Shown here one piece after another: positions 48,143-55,812 of a stretch of DNA of 64,000 bases. Source of the DNA: Heliobacterium mobile. GTDB taxonomy: Bacteria; Bacillota; Desulfitobacteriia; Heliobacteriales; Heliobacteriaceae. The stretch is taken from positions 1 to 64,000 of the forward strand of contig NZ_WNKU01000002.1 in NCBI RefSeq assembly GCF_009720735.1, in the 5' to 3' direction. The stretch's first letter is position 1. Each line of letters starts with the position of its first letter. The position numbers were made by a program, and so were the translations under genes. Under the pieces are notes generated by a model. The model worked only from the letters and a program-made list of their open reading frames with translations. It did no database searches and was not told where the DNA came from.

Positions 48143-48712
48143 ATGTTCACGGCCTTGGCGCTTTTTTGTTGCGCCTATCTGATGGGCGCCCTCCCTCTGG
48201 CATACTGGGTGGGGCGACTCGGTTACTCTTTGGCAGTGGACGATTACGGACCCGGTTCGGTTGGACCGGTTAAGTTGTTACGACTGGCTGGCGCTGACGC
48301 GATGCTATTGGCTTTTCTTTTAGAATCGGCCAAAGGAGTATTTATCGGTTGCCTGGCTACATGGTTTCAAGTTCATGAAACCAATTGCTGGGTGGCCCTT
48401 TTGTTTCTTGCGCTCGGTCATGGCTGGTCACCAGTACTGTTCGGCCGGGGAGGAAATGTCTGGGTACCGCTCAACGGCTTATTGCTTTGGCTTGCTCCTG
48501 ATTTGGGCCGTCTCTCTGTAGCGGTGGCATTGTCTTTTCTTCTATTGACACGCTCACCCAGCTTGAGTGCTAGCGCAGCCATGGCGGCCTTGCTTTTGTT
48601 TGGTAGCCATTTGTCGACGACCGTTCTCATGGTACTGTCTGTAACAGCTGCCGCTGTTTTTTTTCAAACTTGGCTGATCCGTTGTCACCAAATGCCCCTG
48701 TCCAAAATATGA
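48143..48712 (+). CDS. Divergent PlsY-like membrane acyltransferase
   Basis: 189 aa, ATG after GGGAGG. Hydrophobicity and motif order resemble PlsY: GALPLAYWVGR, YGPGSVGPVKLLRLAGADA, LLESAKGVFIG and LGHGWSPVLFGRGGNVWVP. In PlsY these read G-S-x-N-x-G-A-T-N, D-x-x-K-G and G-H-x-x-P-x-F-x-x-G-G-K-G-V-A-T. Here Asn, Thr, the Asp before KG and the GGKG lysine are replaced. It may have lost or changed acyl-phosphate:glycerol-3-phosphate transferase activity. Confidence 0.6.
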   Translation: MFTALALFCCAYLMGALPLAYWVGRLGYSLAVDDYGPGSVGPVKLLRLAGADAMLLAFLLESAKGVFIGCLATWFQVHETNCWVALLFLALGHGWSPVLFGRGGNVWVPLNGLLLWLAPDLGRLSVAVALSFLLLTRSPSLSASAAMAALLLFGSHLSTTVLMVLSVTAAAVFFQTWLIRCHQMPLSKI

Positions 48713-48839
48713 TATGAAAGGAATGGGAGTAGGAGGGACACATTAAAAGGAGTGAACCGACATGCGGGTATATTTTTTACGATTGCCCGGTTTCTTGCGC
48801 TCTTTGTTGCTGAAAATCATGGGATAGTCACACATGAAA

Positions 48840-48876
48840 ACGGGGAGAGGCTTGGCCTCTTCCCGTTGGCTTTTTC
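48840..48876 (+). terminator. Terminator
   Basis: ACGGGGAGAGGC pairs with GCCTCTTCCCGT around TTG, then TGGCTTTTTC. Confidence 0.75.
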
Positions 48877-48907
48877 TTGCCCCTATGATAAGATACGAAG
48901 GGGTAGT

Positions 48908-49303
48908 TCATTCTTTCCAAGCAATTCCGGAAATACCGCCGACGGTTCCACCGATGACCGCATAGGTAAGTTTTTTCCACCATGTCGTTACCGTGTATGC
49001 AGGTTCAGGCACAAAATAGCCAATCGCGATGGTGACGAGATAAAAGCTAAGACCCGCGAGCAGACCATAAATCCATCCTTTTGCTCCCGCTCTCCGAGCC
49101 GCCGCCCAACCGGCACCAACAGAACAAAGACCATAGGCTGTATGTACAACGGTCATGTTCATGCTATGGTATTCGGATATTTTGGGTAATTGAGTCAACA
49201 AGACGAGCAGGATCGATATGCCTAGCGATGCGGCCACTGCATATCCGGTTCCGATAAGCACCGGAACCAAAGACAATGAACCAGACTCGTTCTGATCTGT
49301 CAT
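48908..49303 (-). CDS. TIGR04086-type membrane protein
   Basis: 131 aa, ATG with GGAGGTGG upstream. Four membrane helices (LIGTGYAVAASLGISILLVL, TAYGLCSVGAGWAAARRAG, GWIYGLLAGLSFYLVTIAIG, LTYAVIGGTVGGISGIA) with the GWAAARRAGxKGWIYGLLAG loop match the TIGR04086 family of sporulating Firmicutes. Function unknown. Confidence 0.8.
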   Translation of the reverse strand: MTDQNESGSLSLVPVLIGTGYAVAASLGISILLVLLTQLPKISEYHSMNMTVVHTAYGLCSVGAGWAAARRAGAKGWIYGLLAGLSFYLVTIAIGYFVPEPAYTVTTWWKKLTYAVIGGTVGGISGIAWKE

Positions 49304-49381
49304 CGAGTCCACCTCCTCGCCTACACTGTATTCATGATTTAGCCGATTTAGGACGAGATTTCCCGTATCGGAGGATTGATT

Positions 49382-50050
49382 GTGGCAAAACCCTTTTCAA
49401 CAGCCAACAAAGTCGTCGTCGTTTTTCTCGGTGTTATCGTGCTCACGTCCTTCTATCTGTCTACTCACCGGGTACCGGCACCGCCCCTGGAGCAAGCCGT
49501 TGCGATCGACCCCCGGGATGTACATATTACGGTTACCGGTCAAAGTGCTTTGACGGCCTCAGAAGTTCGTTTGATCCTGTCGGTTCAACAGGGAGGACGG
49601 ACGGCGAACGATGCACAACAGGCCATGAACAAATCCCTGGACAAGCTTACCACTAACCTCACTGATAATGGTATTTCCCAGGAAAACATCCACATCGGCG
49701 ATAGGCAAATCCAACCTCAATGGTCTGCCCCCGGTTCGTACCGTACCCCGATCATCCAGGGGTATATCGCGACGACGACCGTCGAAGTGAGCGGCATCGT
49801 TGCCGACGAGCAGAACAACATCCTCAACGTGGCCTTAGCTAACGGTGCTACTCAGTTGGTAAAATCGGTGGCTCTTCCCGGAACAGAAGCGAAGAAACAG
49901 GCTGTAAAAGCGGCTCTCAACGACGCCAGTGAAAAAGCCAAGGTGATCGCCGCCTCCATGGGCAGGGAACTGGGGGAGACGGTCTCTATCGAGCAGACGG
50001 AACAGGGAAACACCCTGCAATTGATGGTGCAGTACCGTTTAAAATTTTGA
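49382..50050 (+). CDS. SIMPL-domain (DUF541) protein
   Basis: 222 aa, GTG 7 bases after GGAGG. An N-terminal membrane anchor or signal (VVVVFLGVIVLTSFYLS) is followed by a SIMPL domain: ITVTGQSALTASEVRLILSV, NKSLDKLTTNLTDNGISQEN, GYIATTTVEVSG, and AALNDASEKAKVIAASMGRE. Proteins of this kind act outside the membrane; known relatives are linked to stress or signalling, but no precise activity can be given. Confidence 0.85.
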   Translation: MAKPFSTANKVVVVFLGVIVLTSFYLSTHRVPAPPLEQAVAIDPRDVHITVTGQSALTASEVRLILSVQQGGRTANDAQQAMNKSLDKLTTNLTDNGISQENIHIGDRQIQPQWSAPGSYRTPIIQGYIATTTVEVSGIVADEQNNILNVALANGATQLVKSVALPGTEAKKQAVKAALNDASEKAKVIAASMGRELGETVSIEQTEQGNTLQLMVQYRLKF

Positions 50051-50053
50051 GGT

Positions 50054-50083
50054 TTGACACACTATTCTCAAGATCAGTATAAT
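50054..50083 (+). promoter_or_regulatory. Sigma-A promoter of the Fur-family gene
   Basis: TTGACA, 18 bases, TATAAT. It overlaps an in-frame ATG, which supports the downstream TTG as the true start. Confidence 0.78.
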
Positions 50084-50123
50084 GCCATTAAAACCACTTC
50101 ACTGTGTCAGGGGGCCAATCAAT

Positions 50124-50570
50124 TTGGACCGGTTTCACGATTTGTGCGATAGGCTCCACCAAAAAGAATACAAACTTACGCCACAGAGAAAGATCATTCT
50201 TCAAGCCCTGCTCCTTGATGAAGACGGTCACCTTAGCGCCGAAGACCTTTATGGTATTGTGAAACAGAAGCATCCAGAAATCGGGCTAGCCACTGTCTAC
50301 CGGACTTTAGAACTGCTGGCAGACATGGATATCCTGCAGAAAATGGATTTTGGTGACGGTCGACTCCGCTATGAACTCACCGGCGATGAAGCTCACCATC
50401 ATCATCATCTCATCTGCACTCAATGCGGCAAGGTCTACGAATTTGAAGATGATCTGCTTGATTCGCTGGAACAGGCGATCCAGAAGCGAAAGAACTTCAA
50501 AATCGTCGATCATCAACTGAAGTTTTTTGGCATTTGTCATCACTGTCAAAACCAAGAAACCAGGGATTAA
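50124..50570 (+). CDS. Fur-family metal-dependent regulator
   Basis: 148 aa, TTG 9 bases after AGGGGG. The winged helix is YKLTPQRKIILQALL with DGHLSAEDLYGIVK and IGLATVYRTLELLADM. The metal domain has five consecutive His (DEAHHHHHLIC), CTQCG and CHHC for the structural zinc. The region 'GLATVYRTLELL' and HHHHH fit Fur or Zur more than PerR, but the metal cannot be assigned by eye. It may link to the ferritin genes elsewhere in the window; that is only inference. Confidence 0.92.
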   Translation: MDRFHDLCDRLHQKEYKLTPQRKIILQALLLDEDGHLSAEDLYGIVKQKHPEIGLATVYRTLELLADMDILQKMDFGDGRLRYELTGDEAHHHHHLICTQCGKVYEFEDDLLDSLEQAIQKRKNFKIVDHQLKFFGICHHCQNQETRD

Positions 50571-50582
50571 TTCCCTGGTTTC
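50556..50582. terminator. Bidirectional terminator
   Basis: GAAACCAGGGA/TCCCTGGTTTC hairpin shared by the convergent fur-family and DUF2225 genes, whose stops overlap by four bases. Confidence 0.8.
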
Positions 50583-51607
50583 TTTCCGTCTTTCATCAAT
50601 TGAATCAATCGTTCCCTCAATTCGTCTTCATTGGTAAAGCCCTGTACATCTGGAATAACTTCCAAGGCCGCATCTAACAAGGCTCGTAAAACCGTTTCTT
50701 TATCCATGAACTCTTTGGCCTCTTTGTAAGGGACAGTGCTGATCTTTTTCAGCCAATCCAATTCGTCTTCATAAAGGGAAACAGTGAATCGGATTTTGGG
50801 ACCGCTATGTTTTTTTGTTTTCACCACGTTGGGACTAGCGAAAACTGCCTTCTCATTCGTGGACTCTTCGATTTGGACGGCAACTGGAACGACTGGGGAA
50901 GAGGAGGGGGGCATTGGAGCATCGTCTCCGCTTCCCCCTTTGGCCTGTTGGCGGGTCAGTTCCCACTGCTGCCGAGCTAACCGCTCTACTTCCGGTTCCT
51001 GTTTGACGGCAGGGTTCGTCACCGCCCGAGAAAACCAGCGGATCGCGTCATTGTAATGGCCCACTTGCCGGTGCAGTTCGCCGATCAAATAAGTGATCGT
51101 CACTGTATTTGACTTGGTAGAGCGATCATTTTCAAAAGCCTGTTCATAGTAATGCAGGGCTTGCTCCGTGTACATCTGGTCTGTATCATGATCTCCCATG
51201 TCCCGGGCGATCCAGGCTGCCCGCAGTGACAAAGCACCTTGAACGCTCTGGGAGTAGCCACAGATCTGTGCTGTTCGAAGAGCTAATTGAAAGGACCGCA
51301 GGGCCACCGCTTCCGTGCGACGGCCTTGAAAATCGGGTTCCTGCTCCTGGGCGTCGAGAAGAGAACGGCGAATGGTCACCATGTTTCCGGAGAGGTTATC
51401 GAAGCTATTGTCTAAAGCTGCGTAGTTACAGGCTGGACAGACGTATACTTGATAATAGAGCGGATTTACGCCCTCAAAGACCACACGAAAATCGGCTTGC
51501 CGCTCTTTAACGCGAATCGAGGAACTGCGAATTCGAGTGACTGAAAAAGTTCTGCCGCAGACTGGGCAGGTTTTCTCTAATGAGAAAAAGGCGTTTTCCC
51601 TTGTCAT
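50567..51607 (-). CDS. DUF2225 protein with TPR-like repeats
   Basis: 346 aa, ATG 7 bases after GGTGG. N-terminal zinc part: KTCPVCGRTF and VYVCPACNYAALDNSFD. Residues about 100-230 are TPR-like helices (SLRAAWIARDMGDHDTDQMY, ALHYYEQAFENDR, AIRWFSRAVT). The last 130 residues contain a Pro/Ser linker and helices (DELRERLIQLMKDG). The family is widespread in Clostridia, role unknown; a link with peptide or wall metabolism is not supported here. Confidence 0.8.
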   Translation of the reverse strand: MTRENAFFSLEKTCPVCGRTFSVTRIRSSSIRVKERQADFRVVFEGVNPLYYQVYVCPACNYAALDNSFDNLSGNMVTIRRSLLDAQEQEPDFQGRRTEAVALRSFQLALRTAQICGYSQSVQGALSLRAAWIARDMGDHDTDQMYTEQALHYYEQAFENDRSTKSNTVTITYLIGELHRQVGHYNDAIRWFSRAVTNPAVKQEPEVERLARQQWELTRQQAKGGSGDDAPMPPSSSPVVPVAVQIEESTNEKAVFASPNVVKTKKHSGPKIRFTVSLYEDELDWLKKISTVPYKEAKEFMDKETVLRALLDAALEVIPDVQGFTNEDELRERLIQLMKDGKKPGN

Positions 51608-51758
51608 CCAAATACCACCTTTATTCTGCGTAGGTCCCTTCATGGATAGTTCGGGTTATAAGGGACATTTCCTGCCGAAATTATATTTTCCCTCGTCCTT
51701 TTTCAATGGTACAATGAAAAGATGAAGTAACGATTGTTACAGGGAAGGAGTCGGAGCG

Positions 51759-52319
51759 GTGTTAAAAACCTATTTTTTTTCAGAACCCTTAGGCTATGAC
51801 GGCACACAATTGCGTTCCCTTTGGGCCTACCGCCATTTTCATATCATGGGAGACAGTGTCACAGCATTTCGCGGCCCTTGTAAGGTCGGCCTAGATAAAA
51901 TGGTTGATTTGGAAGACGTCCTCGTCGGCGATACGATCTATAGTCCAGAGATGTTGCATTTTATTATCGAGCATTTTGATATGGATCTGGAGAAAACGGT
52001 CTACCGTCAGCGGCTATTCATGACTATCATCAAAGAAGATCTGGAAGAAGTATGTGGCGGCTCATTGATCCGGCGTGGAGACGACCTGTACTGGCGGGAG
52101 AAAAAATTATCCGTGTCCATTGCTACATTGACTCCAGTATCGACGATGATCCACGTCGGATTAAACCTGCGCACCGACGGTACTCCCGTGCCTACGGCTT
52201 CCTTGGAACAGATTGGCGAAAAAAATCCAGAGGCTTTTGCGCGACGGTTAATGAACCAGTACGCCGCAGAGGTGGCAGACATCTATATGGCTCGGTGCAA
52301 AGTACGAGGAGTTGAATAG
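51759..52319 (+). CDS. DUF366 family protein
   Basis: 186 aa, GTG after GAAGGAG. LGYDGTQLRSLWAYRHFHIM, GDSVTAFRGPCKVGLDKMVD and MLHFIIEHFDMDLEKTVYRQ match DUF366, which is often linked with queuosine or archaeosine genes. A His/Asp-rich center may bind metal. Here it is directly followed by queE and folE, supporting a role in deazapurine handling. The activity is unknown. Confidence 0.8.
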   Translation: MLKTYFFSEPLGYDGTQLRSLWAYRHFHIMGDSVTAFRGPCKVGLDKMVDLEDVLVGDTIYSPEMLHFIIEHFDMDLEKTVYRQRLFMTIIKEDLEEVCGGSLIRRGDDLYWREKKLSVSIATLTPVSTMIHVGLNLRTDGTPVPTASLEQIGEKNPEAFARRLMNQYAAEVADIYMARCKVRGVE

Positions 52320-52323
52320 ATCA

Positions 52324-53064
52324 TTGCAAGCGGCCCACCTCGTTGAACTGATGACTTCTGCCCAAGGGGAAGGCCCCTGGATCGGTTGCCGCCAGATCTT
52401 CCTGCGTTTTTTCGGATGCAATTTGGACTGTTCTTATTGTGACACACCGGGAAGTGGGCCGAGACCTACTCACTGCCGGGTAGAGAGAGAACCAGGCAGC
52501 GGCCTTTTCGAATACTGGGAAAACCCTTTTTCCTTATCTCGCATCGAGGATTTTCTAGTTCAACAAACGTCAAAACCGGTTCATTCGGTTTGCTTAACCG
52601 GAGGTGAACCGCTTCTGCAAGTTGAATTTATCAAGGAATTGATCACTCGATGGAGTTATCTGGGTATCCCTTTCTATCTTGAGACGAACGGAACGCTCCC
52701 GGACAAGTTGGCTGTGCTTATCGATCTTGTCGATTATGTCAGTATGGATATAAAAATCCCGGAGTCAGAGGATTCACTTCGTTGGGCTCTCCATCGGGAT
52801 TTTCTGCGCCTCGCCGCCCGAAAACAGGGCTATGCCAAGATCGTCATTACCGACACTGTGAGCGAAAGGGAACTTTTACGGGCCGGCGAAATGGTTCAGC
52901 GGGAAGCCCCGACGTATCCACTCATCTTACAGCCCCTCACGGAAAAAGACGGCAAAATTTCACTTCTGCCTTCCCGACTCTTAGCTTTGCAAGCAGCGGC
53001 CTTGCAAGTTCACCATGACGTTCGCCTCATCCCTCAAACCCATAAGTTTTTAGGAATTTTATAA
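52324..53064 (+). CDS. queE: 7-carboxy-7-deazaguanine synthase
   Basis: 246 aa radical-SAM protein. Start uncertain: the TTG used here is 12 bases after GAGGAG; another TTG four codons earlier touches the ribosome site. [20 protein letters not shown], then CNLDCSYC (CxxxCxxC) and [12 protein letters not shown] are typical of QueE. It ends [12 protein letters not shown], the conserved QueE C-terminus. It converts 6-carboxytetrahydropterin to CDG in preQ0/queuosine synthesis. The expected partner QueD is not in the window. Confidence 0.92.
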   Translation: MQAAHLVELMTSAQGEGPWIGCRQIFLRFFGCNLDCSYCDTPGSGPRPTHCRVEREPGSGLFEYWENPFSLSRIEDFLVQQTSKPVHSVCLTGGEPLLQVEFIKELITRWSYLGIPFYLETNGTLPDKLAVLIDLVDYVSMDIKIPESEDSLRWALHRDFLRLAARKQGYAKIVITDTVSERELLRAGEMVQREAPTYPLILQPLTEKDGKISLLPSRLLALQAAALQVHHDVRLIPQTHKFLGIL

Positions 53065-53084
53065 AGAATCGCAGGTGTTTAACA

Positions 53085-53657
53085 ATGGACTTGAAAAAAA
53101 TTGAAACAGCAGTCCAGATGATCCTCGAAGCGGTAGGGGAAAACCCGCAACGAGAAGGCCTCCTAGACACGCCGAAGCGGGTCGCCCGTATGTACCAAGA
53201 AATCCTCGGCGGACTGGAAGAGGACCCGTCCCGGCATTTGGATGTGCTCTTTATGGAAGAGCATGAAGAGATGGTGCTCGTCAAGAACATTCCCGTCTAC
53301 TCCATGTGTGAACATCATTTGCTGCCTTTTTACGGTCAAGCCCATGTAGCCTATATCCCTCAGTCTGGTCGTGTCACCGGTTTGAGTAAACTGGCCCGGG
53401 TCGTCGAGGGTTTTGCCCGTCGCCCTCAGCTTCAGGAGCGGCTCACTTCGCAAATCGCTGATACGATTATGCAAAAACTGGACCCGCAAGGTGTGTTGGT
53501 CGTCATCGAGGCGGAGCACATGTGCATGACGATGCGCGGCGTCAAAAAGCCGGGCTCCCGAACGGTTACCTCAGCTGTACGAGGTGTCTTTAAGTCGAGC
53601 AAAGCCACAAGAAGCGAAGCTTTTGCCTTGATCCGCGACTCCCGAGATCTCCCCTAA
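53085..53657 (+). CDS. folE: GTP cyclohydrolase I
   Basis: 190 aa. [39 protein letters not shown] (zinc Cys and two His), [20 protein letters not shown] and [18 protein letters not shown] contain all the FolE motifs including the second zinc Cys. It converts GTP to dihydroneopterin triphosphate, entry to folate and to queuosine. Its position after queE suggests use in the deazapurine route. Confidence 0.95.
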   Translation: MDLKKIETAVQMILEAVGENPQREGLLDTPKRVARMYQEILGGLEEDPSRHLDVLFMEEHEEMVLVKNIPVYSMCEHHLLPFYGQAHVAYIPQSGRVTGLSKLARVVEGFARRPQLQERLTSQIADTIMQKLDPQGVLVVIEAEHMCMTMRGVKKPGSRTVTSAVRGVFKSSKATRSEAFALIRDSRDLP

Positions 53658-53674
53658 GGAAGGAGGAGCAGGTT

Positions 53675-54289
53675 ATGGATCACGCCCTCTTCGTCTATGG
53701 TACCCTCATGGATCGGGAAACGATGGAAGGACTCTTAGACCATAGTGCAGGAGAACCCCTCCCGGCCTTGTTGACTGGCTATAAGCGGTATCCCTCGTCC
53801 TACGGCTACCCCTTTATTCTTCCGGTGCAAGAGGCTATCGTAAAAGGAACCCTATGGAGTGGTTTAACAGACGACGACCTGCAGCGAATCGATGAGTACG
53901 AAGGATTATTCGATGATGTTCCTATGTATTACCGCGAAAAAGTTACGATTCGGATAGACGATCAACCATCTGAAGCTTGGGTTTATATCGGTAACCGAGA
54001 GGTTTTTGCCGATGATATTTCAGATCCGTCGAAGCAAGTGGGTTCTTCCGAGAGGAAGGAATGCCTTTTTACGGTTGAACCGCTTCCGAACATTGAAAAC
54101 CTTTCCAACTTGAATCCATTTCTCCAGGCCGAAATAGCATCTGAACCGATCGCTGAGGAAACTTTGACAGCTCACCCTGACCTTTATAAACTCGTGGATT
54201 TTCTAAATAGCACCCTTTCTGAACGGTCTCTTCGGTTTGGATTGAGAGAAAATGGGGATACGATGACCATTTCCGTATTTGAGATATAA
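53675..54289 (+). CDS. Gamma-glutamylcyclotransferase-like protein fused to a DUF4264/YpmA-like domain
   Basis: 204 aa, ATG after AAGGAGGAG. Residues 1-115 form a GGCT/AIG2 domain: LFVYGTLMDRETM (YGTL substrate loop), VKGTLWSGLTDDDLQRIDEY (with catalytic Glu/Asp in DEYEG). After an acidic linker, residues about 167-204 (LYKLVDFLNSTLSERSLRFG, MTISVFEI) reproduce the DUF4264/YpmA protein, normally a separate small protein. The combination looks like a gene fusion. The reaction is unknown. Confidence 0.75.
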   Translation: MDHALFVYGTLMDRETMEGLLDHSAGEPLPALLTGYKRYPSSYGYPFILPVQEAIVKGTLWSGLTDDDLQRIDEYEGLFDDVPMYYREKVTIRIDDQPSEAWVYIGNREVFADDISDPSKQVGSSERKECLFTVEPLPNIENLSNLNPFLQAEIASEPIAEETLTAHPDLYKLVDFLNSTLSERSLRFGLRENGDTMTISVFEI

Positions 54290-54451
54290 TAACGCTCAGA
54301 ATCACAATGCTATCCTTTGATGTTGCTACAACTTCTTTATTTATTCTTAAATAAGCATCTAAATTCATTAGTATGGGAACAAACTCCGGTTGATGAGGGA
54401 TAAACTGTAGTAAAACTCTTCCATTTAAATGGCATACTGGAGGTCACAGCT

Positions 54452-54664
54452 ATGATCCCTTTTGAGTTTTGCTTATGTTGTTACCTCGATTTACAACCGG
54501 AACAATGGGAAATCATAATGAAGCGGGGTTCGGGGCTGATTCTTCGCTGTCCTCGATGCCGCGCCTACCATTCCTGGGGACCTGGGACTCAACTTTGGGT
54601 CTCTCCATGTAATAGGGGTTCTGGAGTGAATCGACTGGAGGAACAGTTTTGCGAATTCTACTGA
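54452..54664 (+). CDS. Cys-rich small protein of unknown function
   Basis: 70 aa, ATG after CTGGAGG. FCLCCYLDLQPEQ and LRCPRCRAYHSW hold two Cys pairs that could bind zinc. It overlaps the start of surE by 16 bases. No family recognised. The region between the previous stop and here (about 160 bases) shows no other feature. Confidence 0.55.
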   Translation: MIPFEFCLCCYLDLQPEQWEIIMKRGSGLILRCPRCRAYHSWGPGTQLWVSPCNRGSGVNRLEEQFCEFY

Positions 54665-55452
54665 CCAATGACGATGGGATACATGCACCAGGAATCCATG
54701 CGTTATGGCACATCTTTGAAGATTGGGCAGAGCTCTTTGTCGTAGCCCCTGATTCAGAGCGGAGCGCTACCGGCCATGGAATTACGGTTCACCAGCCCCT
54801 GCGTGTGGAAAAACTCACCTTCGCGAAGCCTCATTTTCACGGTTGGGCCGTCAACGGGACACCGGCAGATTGTGTCAAGCTCGCGCTGGAAGAACTCATG
54901 GACGATCCTCCCGATATCATCATCTCGGGAATCAATCGAGGAGCGAACTTGGGAACGGATGTACTCTATTCCGGCACTGTGTCCGCTGCGATGGAGGGAG
55001 CCATCTATGGTTTCCCTGCTCTTGCCGTCTCTGTAACCGGGTGGAAGACGACCGACTACGGCCTAGCGGCAGAAACGACCCGTTTTTTATGTGAACAACT
55101 CGTTGAAAAAGGCCTAACATCGGAAACGTTTCTCAATGTGAACGTCCCGGATTTGCCTCGCGAGCAAATCCATGGTATCGGGGTGACGAAGTTGGGAAGC
55201 CGCCGCTACCAAAACATCTTTGACAAACGTACTGACCCCCGAGGGAGAACCTATTACTGGATGGCTGGTGAGGTGAAAGACGTCGATGCGGGGGAAGGGA
55301 CCGATATTCGAGCTATCAATGAAGGGATGATCTCGGTAACGCCGATTCATTTTGATTTAACGAACTACACCATTATTCAAGAGGTCGATCAGTGGCTAGG
55401 CGAGACCCAGAGGCCCTTTTTGGAATTGATCAAAAAACGGGAAGGCACGTAG
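54649..55452 (+). CDS. surE: 5'/3'-nucleotidase
   Basis: 267 aa, TTG start 7 bases after GGAGG. MRILLTNDDGIHAPGIHAL (metal Asp-Asp), VVAPDSERSATGHGITVHQP, VNGTPADCVKLALEEL and SGINRGANLGTDVLYSGTVS are diagnostic. The C-terminal part ends in the usual Asp/Thr-rich segment (TDIRAINEGMISVTPIHFDL). It removes phosphate from nucleoside monophosphates and is linked to stationary-phase survival. Confidence 0.94.
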   Translation: MRILLTNDDGIHAPGIHALWHIFEDWAELFVVAPDSERSATGHGITVHQPLRVEKLTFAKPHFHGWAVNGTPADCVKLALEELMDDPPDIIISGINRGANLGTDVLYSGTVSAAMEGAIYGFPALAVSVTGWKTTDYGLAAETTRFLCEQLVEKGLTSETFLNVNVPDLPREQIHGIGVTKLGSRRYQNIFDKRTDPRGRTYYWMAGEVKDVDAGEGTDIRAINEGMISVTPIHFDLTNYTIIQEVDQWLGETQRPFLELIKKREGT

Positions 55453-55461
55453 CCTTCCCAT
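55439..55461 (-). terminator. Terminator of the spore protein gene
   Basis: GGGAAGGC/GCCTTCCC stem. The T run (TTTTTT) lies on the minus strand, so it serves the convergent spore gene and overlaps the end of surE. Confidence 0.8.
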
Positions 55462-55465
55462 TAAG

Positions 55466-55702
55466 TTAAGTCAATTTATTCGCCTGGTCCTGAGCCAGTA
55501 AGGCTTCGGCGCGCCGAACCATGGCTTTGACCATGTTGCCGCCGATTTTTCCGCCCACTCGGCCACAATCAGCGGCAGAGAGGGCGCCCCAGTATCCGTC
55601 CTGGATTTTCGGCGTCAGCCCTAGTTCATCGGCGATCTCATACTTAAATTCATCGCGAACATTTTCGGGAAATATCTTTTCTCGAGGAAAAAACTGGGCC
55701 AT
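55466..55702 (-). CDS. Alpha/beta-type small acid-soluble spore protein
   Basis: 78 aa, ATG after AAAGGAGG. KYEIADELGLTPKIQDGYWG contains the germination protease site region (E-I-A-x-E-x-G), and GGKIGGNMVKAMVRRAEALL is the conserved C-terminal DNA-binding helix. The N-terminus (FFPREKIFPENVRD) is unlike typical SASP and belongs to a variant class. It coats spore DNA in A-like form and protects against UV. Proof that the host sporulates or descends from a sporulator. Confidence 0.9.
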   Translation of the reverse strand: MAQFFPREKIFPENVRDEFKYEIADELGLTPKIQDGYWGALSAADCGRVGGKIGGNMVKAMVRRAEALLAQDQANKLT

Positions 55703-55774
55703 CTTTATACCTCCTTTTTCCCAAAAATAGTGTCTACGTCTTTCTAGCCATCTATTACGAGTAAATCATGGGTC

Positions 55775-55812
55775 AAAGCCCCATTCCTAACATGGAATGG
55801 GGCTTTAATTTT
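55775..55812. terminator. Bidirectional terminator
   Basis: AAAGCCCCATTCC pairs with GGAATGGGGCTTT, followed by AATTTTT. It overlaps the stop of the convergent flippase gene. Confidence 0.8.
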
